From contig NZ_LIXJ01000010.1 of the NCBI RefSeq assembly GCF_001905795.1, positions 62,001 to 126,000 on the forward strand: a DNA stretch of 64,000 nucleotides, in the 5' to 3' direction. Positions 8,409 to 16,718 of this stretch are shown here, in pieces. The position numbers and the translations under genes were made by a program. The stretch comes from Streptomyces sp. CB01580 (GTDB taxonomy: Bacteria > Actinomycetota > Actinomycetes > Streptomycetales > Streptomycetaceae). Numbering within the stretch: position 1 is the first letter of the stretch; every line of letters begins with the position of its first letter. The notes beneath the pieces were generated by a model that had not been told where the DNA came from, did not search any database, and was given only the letters and a program-made list of their open reading frames with translations.

Positions 8409-10816
8409 AGCAGGCTGAGGTCGTCCGTGCTCGGCGCGGAGAGCTGGGCGACCCGGCCCGCGTGCCGCTCCACCATCGACTCGAACGTCCCCCGCGCGGT
8501 GCGGCCGTTGCCGAAGGCCGGGCCCTTGGGCAGTTCGGTGAAGTACTTCAGCAGTGCCTCACCGGTCCCGGGGGCCAGGCTGTACTCGTGCTCCTCGGCC
8601 TGCTGCTCGACGATCCGGAGCAGCTCGGCGGGCTCGTAGTCGCCGAAGGTGATGGTCCGTGAGAACCGCGATGCCACACCGGGGTTGACGGTCAGGAACC
8701 GCTCCATCTCGTGGGTGTACCCGGCGACGATCACGACCACCGCCTCCCGCTGGTCCTCCATCAGCTTCACGAGCGTGTCGATCGCCTCCCGGCCGAAGTC
8801 GCGGCCGGAGTCCTCCGGTGACAGGGCGTACGCCTCGTCGATGAACAGCACCCCGCCGCGCGCCCGGTCGAACGCCTCCTGGGTACGGATGGCGGTCGAC
8901 CCGATGTGCTCACCGACCAGATCGACGCGGGACACCTCCACCAGATGTCCCTGCTCCAGCACCCCGAGAGAGGCGAGGATCTCGCCGTACAGCCGGGCCA
9001 CGGTGGTCTTGCCGGTGCCGGGGGAGCCGGTGAAGACGAGGTGACGCCGCACCGACGCCGCCTTGAGGCCGGCCTCAAGGCGGCGACGGCCGACCTCGAT
9101 CATGTCGGTGAGGGCGCGGACCTCCCGCTTGACGCTGTCCAGACCCACCAGGGCGTCCAGTTCACCGAGGACGGTGTCCGAGTCGCGCACCGGGCGGGCG
9201 GGCGACGCCTCGGCCGGCGCGGGATCCGCGGCACGGGGACCGGGGACCGCCCCGAGCAGCCCGGGGGAGGCCGGCTGGGTGGCGGTCAGCACGGCGGGTG
9301 GCGCAGGGGCGGGGGAGCGCAGCGCGCTCTCGTCGCTGGTGCAGTCCTCCACGACGGGCCCCGCGCCCTGGCCGTCGCCGTGCTGACCGCCCTCGGCGAA
9401 CTCGTAACCGCCGCGGGCGCAGCGCTCGGTGCGGCACCGGGTCAGTGTCGTGCGGCAGCCGTCCATCACATGGAAGCCGTAGCCCTCGCTGCCGGTGACC
9501 CGGCAGCCGTGGAAGGTGCCGCGGCCTTCGGCGGAGACGTAGAAACCGGCCTCGGTGGGCGAGGTGACCGTGCACCGCTCGATCGCCGGGTCCGCGCCCT
9601 TGGTGACGATCACCCCGGTCTGTACCGTGTCGATGGTGCAGTTGTTCAGCGTGCCGCCGCTGCCGTGGTCGCGGAACCAGGCGCCGGTGGACGCCTCGCG
9701 GACGCGGCAGTCGTCGAGCTGGGCCGTCGCACCGTCGCTCACGGACACGGCGGTGTTGCGGATCTGGGAGAGGTCGCTGTCGACGACGTCGGCGCGGGAA
9801 CCCCGGTCGAGCACGAACAGGGCGTCCGGCACGTCGTGGACCCGGCAGGAGTCCAGTATCACCGTCGCCCCGTCGCTGACCCAGACCGCGGGGTAGTCGC
9901 CCGTGCTGTCGTGGATCTCGCACTGGTTGGCGTCGACACGGGTGCCCGGATCCCAGACCGAGAGCCCGTTGCGGCCGAACCGGCGCACGGTGGAGCGGGT
10001 GAGGGTGAGGACCGAACGGGACCTCAGATCCACCGCGTTCTCCGGGATGTCGTGGATGTCGCAGTCGGCCAGGGTCAGTACGGCGTCGGTGTCGAGCGTG
10101 ACCCCGTCCGCCGAGGTGCGGTGCACCGTGCAGTCGGTGAGATGGGCCGCGGCACGGGCCGACACCTGTATCCCGCTGCCCTTGATCTCGTACACCTCGC
10201 AGCCGACGGCCTCCAGGCCGCTGCCCTCGCCGGTGACGCTCAGTCCCGAGCCCGAGGCGTGATGGACCCGGCAGCGCTCCAGCCGCGGGTGCGCGCCGTC
10301 GCGCACCGAGACGCCGGCCTGTCCGGCCGAGACGACCTCGCACTGCTCGAACACCCCGCCCGCGCCGTCGAGCACGGCGATGCCGGCCCCCGCGGGGTTG
10401 TCGACCGTGCAGCGGCGCACCGTCGGCCGGCCCGTGCCGCGCACCTCGATCCCGGCGGCCGAACGCGTGACGATCCGCAGGTCCGCGAGTTCCGGTGCCC
10501 CGTCCTCGACGAGCAGTGCCGGGGCCGTCGAGTCCTGGCCCTCCACGTGCAGGTCGGTGACGACGGCGGAGGCGCGGACGGTCAGCGGGACGCCGTCGGG
10601 CGGTGCGATCCGCACCGAGCCGACCGAGCCCTCGGGCCCGCGCAGCGTCACCGCGCGGTGCAGGACCAGGTTCTCCCGGTAGGTGCCCGGCGCGACGGTG
10701 AGGACGTCACCTTCCGCGGCGGCCTCCAGGGCCGCGGTGAGGGTGGGGTATTCGCCTGTGCGGCGCCGCCACCGCGATGTGCCGGTGTGTGTCACCTGGA
10801 CCGTGCCCTGTGCCAT
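8378..10816 (-). CDS. right-handed parallel beta-helix repeat protein fused to CbbX/SpoVK-type AAA+ ATPase
   Basis: An 812-residue fusion. Residues 1-470 are a string of beta-helix coils (repeats of the V-x-x-C-x-V/I-H type) starting with a pectate-lyase-like entry (YPTLTAALEAAAEGD). A Pro/Ala linker covers about 485-545. The C-terminal AAA+ module has Walker A GSPGTGKTT near 594-602, Walker B VLFIDEAYAL near 655, and SRFSRTITF with the conserved arginines. CbbX/SpoVK/EccA-like ATPases remodel protein complexes; the beta-helix could be a substrate- or scaffold-binding surface. The ATG at 10816 begins MAQGTVQVTH. No ESX secretion gene is nearby. Domain calls are firm, function unknown. Confidence 0.85.
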   Translation of the reverse strand: MAQGTVQVTHTGTSRWRRRTGEYPTLTAALEAAAEGDVLTVAPGTYRENLVLHRAVTLRGPEGSVGSVRIAPPDGVPLTVRASAVVTDLHVEGQDSTAPALLVEDGAPELADLRIVTRSAAGIEVRGTGRPTVRRCTVDNPAGAGIAVLDGAGGVFEQCEVVSAGQAGVSVRDGAHPRLERCRVHHASGSGLSVTGEGSGLEAVGCEVYEIKGSGIQVSARAAAHLTDCTVHRTSADGVTLDTDAVLTLADCDIHDIPENAVDLRSRSVLTLTRSTVRRFGRNGLSVWDPGTRVDANQCEIHDSTGDYPAVWVSDGATVILDSCRVHDVPDALFVLDRGSRADVVDSDLSQIRNTAVSVSDGATAQLDDCRVREASTGAWFRDHGSGGTLNNCTIDTVQTGVIVTKGADPAIERCTVTSPTEAGFYVSAEGRGTFHGCRVTGSEGYGFHVMDGCRTTLTRCRTERCARGGYEFAEGGQHGDGQGAGPVVEDCTSDESALRSPAPAPPAVLTATQPASPGLLGAVPGPRAADPAPAEASPARPVRDSDTVLGELDALVGLDSVKREVRALTDMIEVGRRRLEAGLKAASVRRHLVFTGSPGTGKTTVARLYGEILASLGVLEQGHLVEVSRVDLVGEHIGSTAIRTQEAFDRARGGVLFIDEAYALSPEDSGRDFGREAIDTLVKLMEDQREAVVVIVAGYTHEMERFLTVNPGVASRFSRTITFGDYEPAELLRIVEQQAEEHEYSLAPGTGEALLKYFTELPKGPAFGNGRTARGTFESMVERHAGRVAQLSAPSTDDLSLLYPEDLPELP

Positions 10817-10968
10817 GGCGCTGCTGTGCCCCCACCTCGTGCGTGTGTGATGCCCGTGTCACCGGCCTTCGGGCAGCGGCGCCCACGGGTCCGCCCGCCG
10901 AGGAAGCGGGCGGGCCGGTCCACCGTAGCGCGCGCGGCGGGCGGGAGTTGACCCGATCGGCCCGCCGA

Positions 10969-11577
10969 TCAGGTCCCTGTCCCGGTCCTGCCCCAGTCGG
11001 GACCGGCCTCGGCCCAGGTGCGGTCGATGAGGGCGTGCCGTGCGCGGACCATGTGCCGGACGATCAGGCGACGGACGCACTCGATCAGACCGGCGGCGAG
11101 CATCGCCGCCCCGAGACCGGCCAGCACCGCGTGCGCACGGGCCGTCGGGACGTCCATGGGACGCGCCACGACGCGGCCCGCGCGGTCCGTCCAGATCCTC
11201 ACCCCGGTCCCGGGGGCGGCCCTCCCGGGCGGCGCGGCCACCGTGCCGCGCCGTTCCGTGCCGTCGGGTGCCCGCCATCGCACCACCACCGAGGTCCGTG
11301 CGGTGCGGTCCGACACCCCCTCGGGATCGGCGACGACGCGGGACGACGCCGATGCCGGGCCGAGCACGACCGCCGTCGTGGCGCGTCGTTCCGCCCGCTC
11401 GGCGCGCGCCGAGCCCTGCAGGCTCTCGTCCGTGAGCACCCCGCACACCCCGCCCAGGGCCGGTGCCACCAGCGTCATGAGGAGGAGGGCGGCCAGGGCC
11501 ACCCACGCCTCGCGCCGGTCGGTGGCGCGGCACAGGGGACTGCGCCGCCAACGCCACACTCCCGCTGCCGCTCGCAC
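10969..11577 (-). CDS. Rv1733c-family two-helix membrane protein
   Basis: A 202-residue membrane protein. An Arg-rich N-terminus (VWRWRRSPLCR) precedes a first helix (WVALAALLLMTLVAPALGG). An extracytoplasmic domain of about 100 residues contains TSVVVRWRAPDG and VRIWTDRAGRVV strands, and a second helix follows near residues 150-170 (LAGLGAAMLAAGLIECV), then a basic tail. This topology and the RTSVVVRW-type domain match the mycobacterial/streptomycete Rv1733c-like proteins of unknown function. The GTG at 11575-11577 is preceded by GGAAGGGGGTG at ideal spacing. Confidence 0.78.
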   Translation of the reverse strand: MRAAAGVWRWRRSPLCRATDRREAWVALAALLLMTLVAPALGGVCGVLTDESLQGSARAERAERRATTAVVLGPASASSRVVADPEGVSDRTARTSVVVRWRAPDGTERRGTVAAPPGRAAPGTGVRIWTDRAGRVVARPMDVPTARAHAVLAGLGAAMLAAGLIECVRRLIVRHMVRARHALIDRTWAEAGPDWGRTGTGT

Positions 11578-11776
11578 GGTTCCGCACCCCCTTCCGTGTC
11601 CGTCGTGGCCCGATGCGGCACGCCTCGCGTTTTGAAGCGGTGAGGGGAGAGCGACGCCACCCGCAGCGCGGTCGACGCGCCGACCGTGCGCGCGGGTTCC
11701 CGGGGGAACGGGGGCGGCGGCACATCGGGAGCGGGCGAGTGGGCCGTCGGCGAGATCCGCCCGCCCCGGGAACGAC

Positions 11777-11815
11777 GAGGTCGTCGGCGAGTCCCCATGG
11801 CTCGACGACGACCTC
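11777..11815 (-). terminator. hairpin downstream of DUF6643 gene
   Basis: Two 15-nt arms (GAGGTCGTCGGCGAG and CTCGACGACGACCTC) pair at 14 of 15 positions around a 9-nt loop. It lies 40 nt past the stop of the DUF6643 gene on the minus strand and 200 nt before the next gene on that strand. There is no U-tract, as is common for streptomycete terminators. Confidence 0.55.
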
Positions 11816-11854
11816 GGTGCGACCTTGCGCGACTCCCGCTCGGTACGGTCGGAC

Positions 11855-12328
11855 TCAGTACCCCCGGCCCGGGTAGGGACGGTTGTACGGGTCCTCGTAC
11901 GGGGAGGGCGCCGGGGCGGGGCGCGGTGACGCCGGGCGCATCGCCTCGTACCCGGTGGCGGGCGCGGGCCGCTGCTGCTGCGGCGGATGGGGCGCCGGGT
12001 ACCCGCCGCGGGCCGCGCCCGGCTGCTGCGGGATGTACGGCGCCGGGGCGTTCTGCAGCTGCGGGGGCTGCGTCGGCGCGAATCCCTGCTGGGGCGGCTG
12101 CTGGTAGCCGTACGACGGCGCGGGCTGGGAGGGTGCCGCCGGGAGAGCGGGCAGCGCCGCCGGGAGGGCCGGCAGATTGCTGCTGCCGGTGTCATAGGCG
12201 GCAGGCACTCGGATCGGAGCGATCTGAGGGGTGCCCCGCTCCGCGACCAGGGAGTCGTAGATCGGAGTGTCGGGGAACGACGACGCAGCGTAGTAGCCGC
12301 TGCCGTAGGTGGAGCGGGGGGACGTCAT
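11855..12328 (-). CDS. DUF6643 family protein, Pro/Gln-rich
   Basis: A 157-residue cytoplasmic protein with a conserved N-terminal part (MTSPRSTYGSGYYAASSF, then DTPIYDSLVAERGTPQIAP). The second half is low-complexity and rich in Pro, Gln, Ala and Tyr (YGYQQPPQQG, QLQNAPAPYIPQQP), ending in RPYPGRGY. The N-terminal motif is typical of the DUF6643 proteins found across Streptomyces, with no known activity. The ATG at 12326-12328 follows TTAGGTGG. The gene is divergent from the TerD-domain gene, with a 303-bp shared upstream region. The low-complexity tail suggests a scaffold or condensate-prone protein, but that is inference. Confidence 0.85.
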   Translation of the reverse strand: MTSPRSTYGSGYYAASSFPDTPIYDSLVAERGTPQIAPIRVPAAYDTGSSNLPALPAALPALPAAPSQPAPSYGYQQPPQQGFAPTQPPQLQNAPAPYIPQQPGAARGGYPAPHPPQQQRPAPATGYEAMRPASPRPAPAPSPYEDPYNRPYPGRGY

Positions 12329-12396
12329 GCCACCTAAGTTAAGCCCACGACGAGGCGGTTGGGGAGTCCGACAAGAGGGTTGTTTTGCGTGGTGTG

Positions 12397-12413
12397 GGGG
12401 AACCTCGTTCCCC
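12397..12413. promoter_or_regulatory. 17-bp perfect palindrome in the DUF6643/TerD divergent region
   Basis: GGGGAAC-CTC-GTTCCCC is a perfect inverted repeat with 7-bp arms. It sits 69 bp upstream of the DUF6643 start and 219 bp upstream of the TerD-protein start, within the 12329-12631 region that otherwise holds no gene. This region is less GC-rich than its surroundings (TTGTTTTGCG, GAAAAAGGGG). The palindrome is a plausible operator for either gene; the regulator is unknown. Confidence 0.45.
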
Positions 12414-12631
12414 AATCCGAGCGAACTTGGGAAAAAGGGGCACCAAAGTGTGTTGGGTTCGTGTAAAGACGTCAGTTTCTGGTGGATGAACGGCTGATCA
12501 CCGGACGTCTTGCCGGGCATGAACGGCAGATCTCCGGACTCCTTGCGCACCGATGCGCGATCCGCGGCCGACGGGGCATTAGGTTGGCGGAGAATGGCCT
12601 TCGGTCAGCCGGACTCGCGATGGGGGCGATC

Positions 12632-13933
12632 ATGACCATGCTAAAAGGCGCCAATGTTCCGGTGCCGGCCCGATCCGTACGGGTCGAATTGGGGTGGCGC
12701 GCATCTCCAGGGACGCCGGACGTGGACGGATCGGCACTCCTGCTCGTATCGGGAAAGGTGCGCGACGACGCCGACTTCGTCTTTTACAACCAGCCCGCCC
12801 ACGCCTCCGGCGCAGTACGCCACGAGGGCCGGAGGACCACCGGTGACGGGGCGACGGACAACCTCGCCGTCGACCTGGCGCGTGTCGAGCCGGCCATCGA
12901 GCGCGTGGTCCTGGCGGCCTCCGCGGACGGCGGCACCTTCGGCCGGGTGGCGGGACTGTACATACGGATCACGGATGCGGCGGACGGATCGGAGATCGCC
13001 CGCTTCGACAGCACGGACGCCACCGTCGAGACCGCGTTCATCCTCGGCGAACTGTACCGGCGTCAGGGCAACTGGAAATTCCGCGCAGTCGGCCAGGGTT
13101 ACGCCACCGGTCTGGAGGGCCTGGCGACGGACTTCGGAATTTCCGTCGATGAACCCCAGCGTCCCCAGGCGTATCCCCAACCGCAATCGCCTCAACAACC
13201 CCAACAGACAACGCGGGTGGACCGAGTGCCCCCGATCCCGCCGGTTCCGCCGGCCCCGCCGGCAACGCCTCCGGCCCCTTCCGCTCCCGCCCCCGTCCGG
13301 CTGACGAAGGTCACGCTCACCAAACAGGCGCCGTCGGTCTCTCTCGCCAAACAGGGCGGAACTTCCGGACTCCTCCGCGTCAATCTCAACTGGGAAGTCC
13401 GCAAACAGTTCACGGGCTGGGGAAGCAAACTCGGCAGGGCGGTCGCCCACCACGCGGATCTCGATCTCGACCTGTGCGCCCTGTACGAACTCACCGACGG
13501 CCGCAAGGGAGTCGTGCAGGCGCTCGGGAACGCGTTCGGAGCGCTCCGGCAGCCCCCGTACATCCACCTCGACGGCGACGACCGCACCGGCGCCGTCGCC
13601 ACCGGCGAGAACCTCACCGTCAACCTCGACCAGAAGGACAGGTTCCGCCGCGTCCTGATCTTCGTCACCATCTACGAGGGCGCCCGGAGCTTCGCCGACC
13701 TCCACGCGACCGTCACCCTCCAGCCCCAGCACGGTGCCCCGATCGACTTCTCCCTCGACGAATGCACCGTCCCGTCCACCGTCTGCGCCCTCGCCCTCCT
13801 CACCAACGACGGGGGAGACCTCACCGTGCAGCGTGAGGCCCGCTACCTCGTGCCCCAGCGCGGAGTCAGCCCGCAGCGCACTATCGACTACGCCTACGGG
13901 TGGGGAATGAACTGGACGCCCGGCCGCAAATGA
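12632..13933 (+). CDS. TerD-family protein with two TerD/TerA-like domains
   Basis: A 433-residue protein. Residues 1-185 are a TerD domain (VRVELGWRAS, DADFVFYNQP, FGRVAGLYIRITD, AFILGELYRR, FRAVGQGYATGL). A Pro/Gln-rich linker spans about 185-228. The second domain (about 229-433) starts KVTLTKQAPSVSL, contains LRVNLNW and DLDLCALYELTDG, and resembles TerA-type tandem partners. TerD domains bind calcium and are linked to membrane-associated stress responses rather than only tellurite. The ATG at 12632 follows GGGGGC; an in-frame upstream extension looks non-coding. No other ter genes are adjacent, so this is a stand-alone multidomain member. Confidence 0.85.
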   Translation: MTMLKGANVPVPARSVRVELGWRASPGTPDVDGSALLLVSGKVRDDADFVFYNQPAHASGAVRHEGRRTTGDGATDNLAVDLARVEPAIERVVLAASADGGTFGRVAGLYIRITDAADGSEIARFDSTDATVETAFILGELYRRQGNWKFRAVGQGYATGLEGLATDFGISVDEPQRPQAYPQPQSPQQPQQTTRVDRVPPIPPVPPAPPATPPAPSAPAPVRLTKVTLTKQAPSVSLAKQGGTSGLLRVNLNWEVRKQFTGWGSKLGRAVAHHADLDLDLCALYELTDGRKGVVQALGNAFGALRQPPYIHLDGDDRTGAVATGENLTVNLDQKDRFRRVLIFVTIYEGARSFADLHATVTLQPQHGAPIDFSLDECTVPSTVCALALLTNDGGDLTVQREARYLVPQRGVSPQRTIDYAYGWGMNWTPGRK

Positions 13934-13951
13934 CCTCCCGGACGTCCGGAC

Positions 13952-13971
13952 GGGACCGATGCCATCGGCCC
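13952..13971. terminator. hairpin between convergent TerD-protein and glycosyltransferase genes
   Basis: GGG-A-CCGAT-GCC-ATCGG-CCC forms an 8-bp stem with one bulged A. The adjacent 13938-13949 (CCGGACGTCCGG) is a perfect 12-bp palindrome. Both lie in the 52-bp gap between two convergent genes and may serve termination in both directions. Confidence 0.45.
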
Positions 13972-13985
13972 ATGACCGGCTCCGC

Positions 13986-15158
13986 TCACCGGTCCGGCGC
14001 GGCCTCGGGACGGGCGTACGTACGCCCCTTCCAGGCCGCGCCCCGGCCCCGGTGGTGCCGCACCGCCGAGTCGACCGTCATCAGCAGGTACAGCAGGGCG
14101 GTGAACGGCAGCAGCGGCGCGGACCACGGCGACTGCCGGTAGTAGCGCAGCATCGGCAGATACGTCCCCGTCATCACGGCCCACGCCGCGCCGCCCGCCC
14201 ACGCCGCCACCGGGTCGCCGCCCAGCAGCCCGGCGACGAGCGCGACCGGCGGCGCCAGGTACACCAGCGCCAGCCCCAGCACCGTCCCGAGGAGCAGCAC
14301 CGGACTGTGCCGCAGCTGGGTGTACGCGCTCCGCGACACCATCCGCCACAGATCGGCCAGCCGCGGGTACGGCCGCACGCTGTCCACCCGCTCCGCGAGC
14401 CCCAGCCAGATCCGCCCGCCGCCGCGCCGCACCGCCCGCGCCAGTGACACGTCGTCGATCACCGCCTGCCGGATCGACTCCGGCACCCGGGCCCGGTCCG
14501 CGGCCTTTGTCCGCAGCAGCACGCACCCGCCCGCCGCCGCCGCGGTGCGCGCCCCCGCCCGGTTCACCCACCGGAACGGGTAGAGCTGCGAGAAGAAGTA
14601 CACGAAGGCGGGCACGACCAGGCGCTCCCAGACGCTCGACACCCGCAGCCGGGCCATCTGCGAGACCAGGTCGAAGCCGCCCGACACGGCGGCGGAGACC
14701 AGCTCCCGCAGGCTGTCCGGTTCGTGCGCGATGTCGGCGTCCGTCAGCAGCAGGTACTCCGGCCGCCGGGCGCGGGCCAGCGCCATCCCGTGCCGCACCG
14801 CCCAGAGCTTGCCGGTCCAGCCCGGCTCCGGCTCGCCGGGCGACGCCACCGTCACCGGCAGCCCCCCGTACCGCACGGACAGCGCGCGGGCGACGTCACC
14901 GGTCCCGTCCTCGCTGCAGTCGTCGACGACGAAGACCTCCGCGACACCCGGATAGTCCTGCGTCAGCAACGACGGCAGACTCACGGGTAACATGTCTGCT
15001 TCGTCACGTGCGGGCACGACGATCGCGACCGAGGGCCAGCGCTCCGGGGCCCGGCGGACCGGCATCCGCTGATCGGTGCGCCAGAAGAACCCTTGTCCCA
15101 GCAGCAACCACACCCACGCGGCCAGCGAACCCATGGCGATCCAGGCAACGGCACTCAT
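13986..15158 (-). CDS. HpnB-like family 2 glycosyltransferase (membrane)
   Basis: A 390-residue membrane glycosyltransferase with an N-terminal helix (IAMGSLAAWVWLLLGQ) and a GT-A domain. The domain carries VPARDEADMLP, VDDCSEDGT, LTDADIAHEP as the DxD-like metal site, and DDVSLARAV as the catalytic-base region. Three C-terminal helices follow around residues 290-370. The order and spacing match the hopanoid-associated glycosyltransferase HpnB family, but no hopanoid gene is in this window, so another lipid acceptor is possible. It starts with ATG at 15156-15158. A CAGACT box lies 7 nt before the ATG, so the mRNA may be leaderless. Confidence 0.82.
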   Translation of the reverse strand: MSAVAWIAMGSLAAWVWLLLGQGFFWRTDQRMPVRRAPERWPSVAIVVPARDEADMLPVSLPSLLTQDYPGVAEVFVVDDCSEDGTGDVARALSVRYGGLPVTVASPGEPEPGWTGKLWAVRHGMALARARRPEYLLLTDADIAHEPDSLRELVSAAVSGGFDLVSQMARLRVSSVWERLVVPAFVYFFSQLYPFRWVNRAGARTAAAAGGCVLLRTKAADRARVPESIRQAVIDDVSLARAVRRGGGRIWLGLAERVDSVRPYPRLADLWRMVSRSAYTQLRHSPVLLLGTVLGLALVYLAPPVALVAGLLGGDPVAAWAGGAAWAVMTGTYLPMLRYYRQSPWSAPLLPFTALLYLLMTVDSAVRHHRGRGAAWKGRTYARPEAAPDR

Positions 15159-15204
15159 TCGCCGCAGTCTGCCCCACTGCGGAGGAATCGCAAGGGCGGT
15201 CGAC

Positions 15205-15210
15205 TATGGT
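15205..15210 (+). promoter_or_regulatory. -10 box for a leaderless racemase transcript
   Basis: TATGGT is separated from the GTG start at 15217 by 6 nt, so transcription would begin at or next to the start codon. No TTGACA-like -35 is evident. Confidence 0.4.
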
Positions 15211-15216
15211 GACCGG

Positions 15217-16002
15217 GTGAAGATCGCGCTCATGGACTCGGGAATCGGCCTCCTCGCGGCAGCCGGGGCGGTACGCAGGCTGAGACCCGACGCCGATCTC
15301 GTGCTCTCCTGCGATCCCGGCGGCATGCCCTGGGGCCCGCGTACGCCCGAGGACCTCACCGCCCGTGCGCTGGACGTGGCCCGCGCCGCCGCCGCCCAGC
15401 GGCCGGACGCGCTGATCGTCGCCTGCAACACGGCCTCCGTGCACGCCCTGCCGACCCTGCGCACCGAACTGGAACCCGGGCTGCCGGTCATCGGCACCGT
15501 CCCCGCCATCAAGCCGTCCGCCGCGAGCGGCGGCCCCGTCGCGATCTGGGCCACCCCCGCCACCACCGGCAGCTCCTACCAGCGCGGACTCATCCGGGAA
15601 TTCGCGGACTGCGTCGACGTCACCGAGATCCCGTGCCCCGGGCTCGCCGACGCCGTGGAACACGCGGACGAGGCGGCCGTCGACCGCGCCGTCGCCGCGG
15701 CCGCCGCGCTCACCCCGCGTGAGGCCCGCGCCGTGGTCCTCGGCTGCACCCACTACGAACTGGTCGCCGAACGCATCCGCGCCGCCCTGCGGGAGCGCGG
15801 CCTGCCCCCCGTCGCGCTGCACGGGTCCGCCGGTGCCGTCGCGGCCCAGGCACTGCGCCGTATCGGGGTCGCACCCGCTCCGTCGGCCCAACCGGCCGGC
15901 GCTCTCACCGTCCTCCTCGGAGGACACCCCGGCGACCTGCCGCGGGCCGCCCTGGCCTACGCCGAGGGGCGGCTGCTGGGGGCCGTCACCTCCGCCCGCT
16001 GA
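15217..16002 (+). CDS. aspartate/glutamate racemase family protein (MurI-like)
   Basis: A 261-residue enzyme with the residues needed for two-base racemisation: D7-S8 in MDSGIG, C70 in ACNTAS, and C177-H179 in GCTHYE. MurI converts L- to D-glutamate for peptidoglycan. The spacing of these residues is as in MurI, but the protein is divergent and MurI's usual neighbours are absent, so it may be a paralogue or a related racemase. The GTG start at 15217 is chosen because it begins directly at the first beta strand (VKIALMDSG); the in-frame upstream extension runs antisense into the glycosyltransferase gene. Confidence 0.78.
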   Translation: MKIALMDSGIGLLAAAGAVRRLRPDADLVLSCDPGGMPWGPRTPEDLTARALDVARAAAAQRPDALIVACNTASVHALPTLRTELEPGLPVIGTVPAIKPSAASGGPVAIWATPATTGSSYQRGLIREFADCVDVTEIPCPGLADAVEHADEAAVDRAVAAAAALTPREARAVVLGCTHYELVAERIRAALRERGLPPVALHGSAGAVAAQALRRIGVAPAPSAQPAGALTVLLGGHPGDLPRAALAYAEGRLLGAVTSAR

Positions 16003-16049
16003 CCCGGATCCGGGCCCTCGGAGGCGTCCCCGGCATGCGGTCCCCTGAG

Positions 16050-16055
16050 TACGCT
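16050..16055 (+). promoter_or_regulatory. -10 box for a leaderless transcript (gene at 16063)
   Basis: TACGCT stands 7 nt before the ATG at 16063, with no purine-rich ribosome binding site between them. Confidence 0.35.
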
Positions 16056-16062
16056 GCTTGAC

Positions 16063-16626
16063 ATGAGGGACCACCCCCGAGAACCGAGGCACGCCGGGTC
16101 CGAGCCCGACTCCGACGTCTGGGTCGGCCGGGCCACCAACCGGGTCCAGTGGGTGCTGGCCGCCGCGGGCGCCGCCTGCCTGGCGCTCGGCGTCCAACTG
16201 GCCGTCACCTCCGACTGGGCCACCGGGCGCGCCCCGCTGCTGATGTCCGTGATCGGCTGCGTGGCCGTCGGACTGCTCATGCTCTTCGGCACCCTCGCCT
16301 TCGTGAACGTGGCCGTCAGGGTCGACGGCGACGCCCTGGAGGTGCGCTGCGGCCACATGGGCCTGCCGCGCCGCCGGATCCTGCTGACCCATGTGGTGGG
16401 CGCGGAGTTCGCACCCCGGGTCACCCCCCGGCAGTGGGGCGGCTGGGGCTACCGCTGGCGCCCCGAGCAGGGCACCGCCGTCGTGGTCCGCAGGGGCGAG
16501 GGCCTGGTGCTCCGGCTCGGCGACGGCCGGACGTTCACCATCACCGTCGACGACGCGGAGACGGGCGTGCGGTTCATCCGCGAACGGCTGCGCCTGCCGA
16601 GGACGGGCGCGGCGACCGGAGGCTGA
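16063..16626 (+). CDS. two-helix membrane protein with PH-like cytoplasmic domain
   Basis: A 187-residue protein. Two adjacent hydrophobic helices lie at about residues 28-48 (WVLAAAGAACLALGVQLAV) and 58-82 (LMSVIGCVAVGLLMLFGTLAF). A C-terminal domain of strands follows (VRVDGDALEVRCG, GTAVVVRRGEGLVLRLGDG, TFTITVDDAETGVRFI). This arrangement resembles bacterial PH-domain membrane proteins of unknown function. It lies between the racemase and the lnt gene on the same strand, each apparently with its own promoter. I do not recognise a named family. Confidence 0.65.
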   Translation: MRDHPREPRHAGSEPDSDVWVGRATNRVQWVLAAAGAACLALGVQLAVTSDWATGRAPLLMSVIGCVAVGLLMLFGTLAFVNVAVRVDGDALEVRCGHMGLPRRRILLTHVVGAEFAPRVTPRQWGGWGYRWRPEQGTAVVVRRGEGLVLRLGDGRTFTITVDDAETGVRFIRERLRLPRTGAATGG

Positions 16627-16705
16627 CCGGGCACGCGGCGGGGGAGGCGGCGCCCCGGAGCCGGTGCCGACCGGACGGGACTGACGGGCGCACAGCCGAT
16701 GACCG

Positions 16706-16711
16706 TAGACT
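16706..16711 (+). promoter_or_regulatory. -10 box for a leaderless lnt transcript
   Basis: TAGACT is 7 nt upstream of the GTG at 16719, with a CTGACG -35-like element 19 nt further upstream (16681-16686). Confidence 0.45.
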
Positions 16712-16718
16712 CCGCCGG

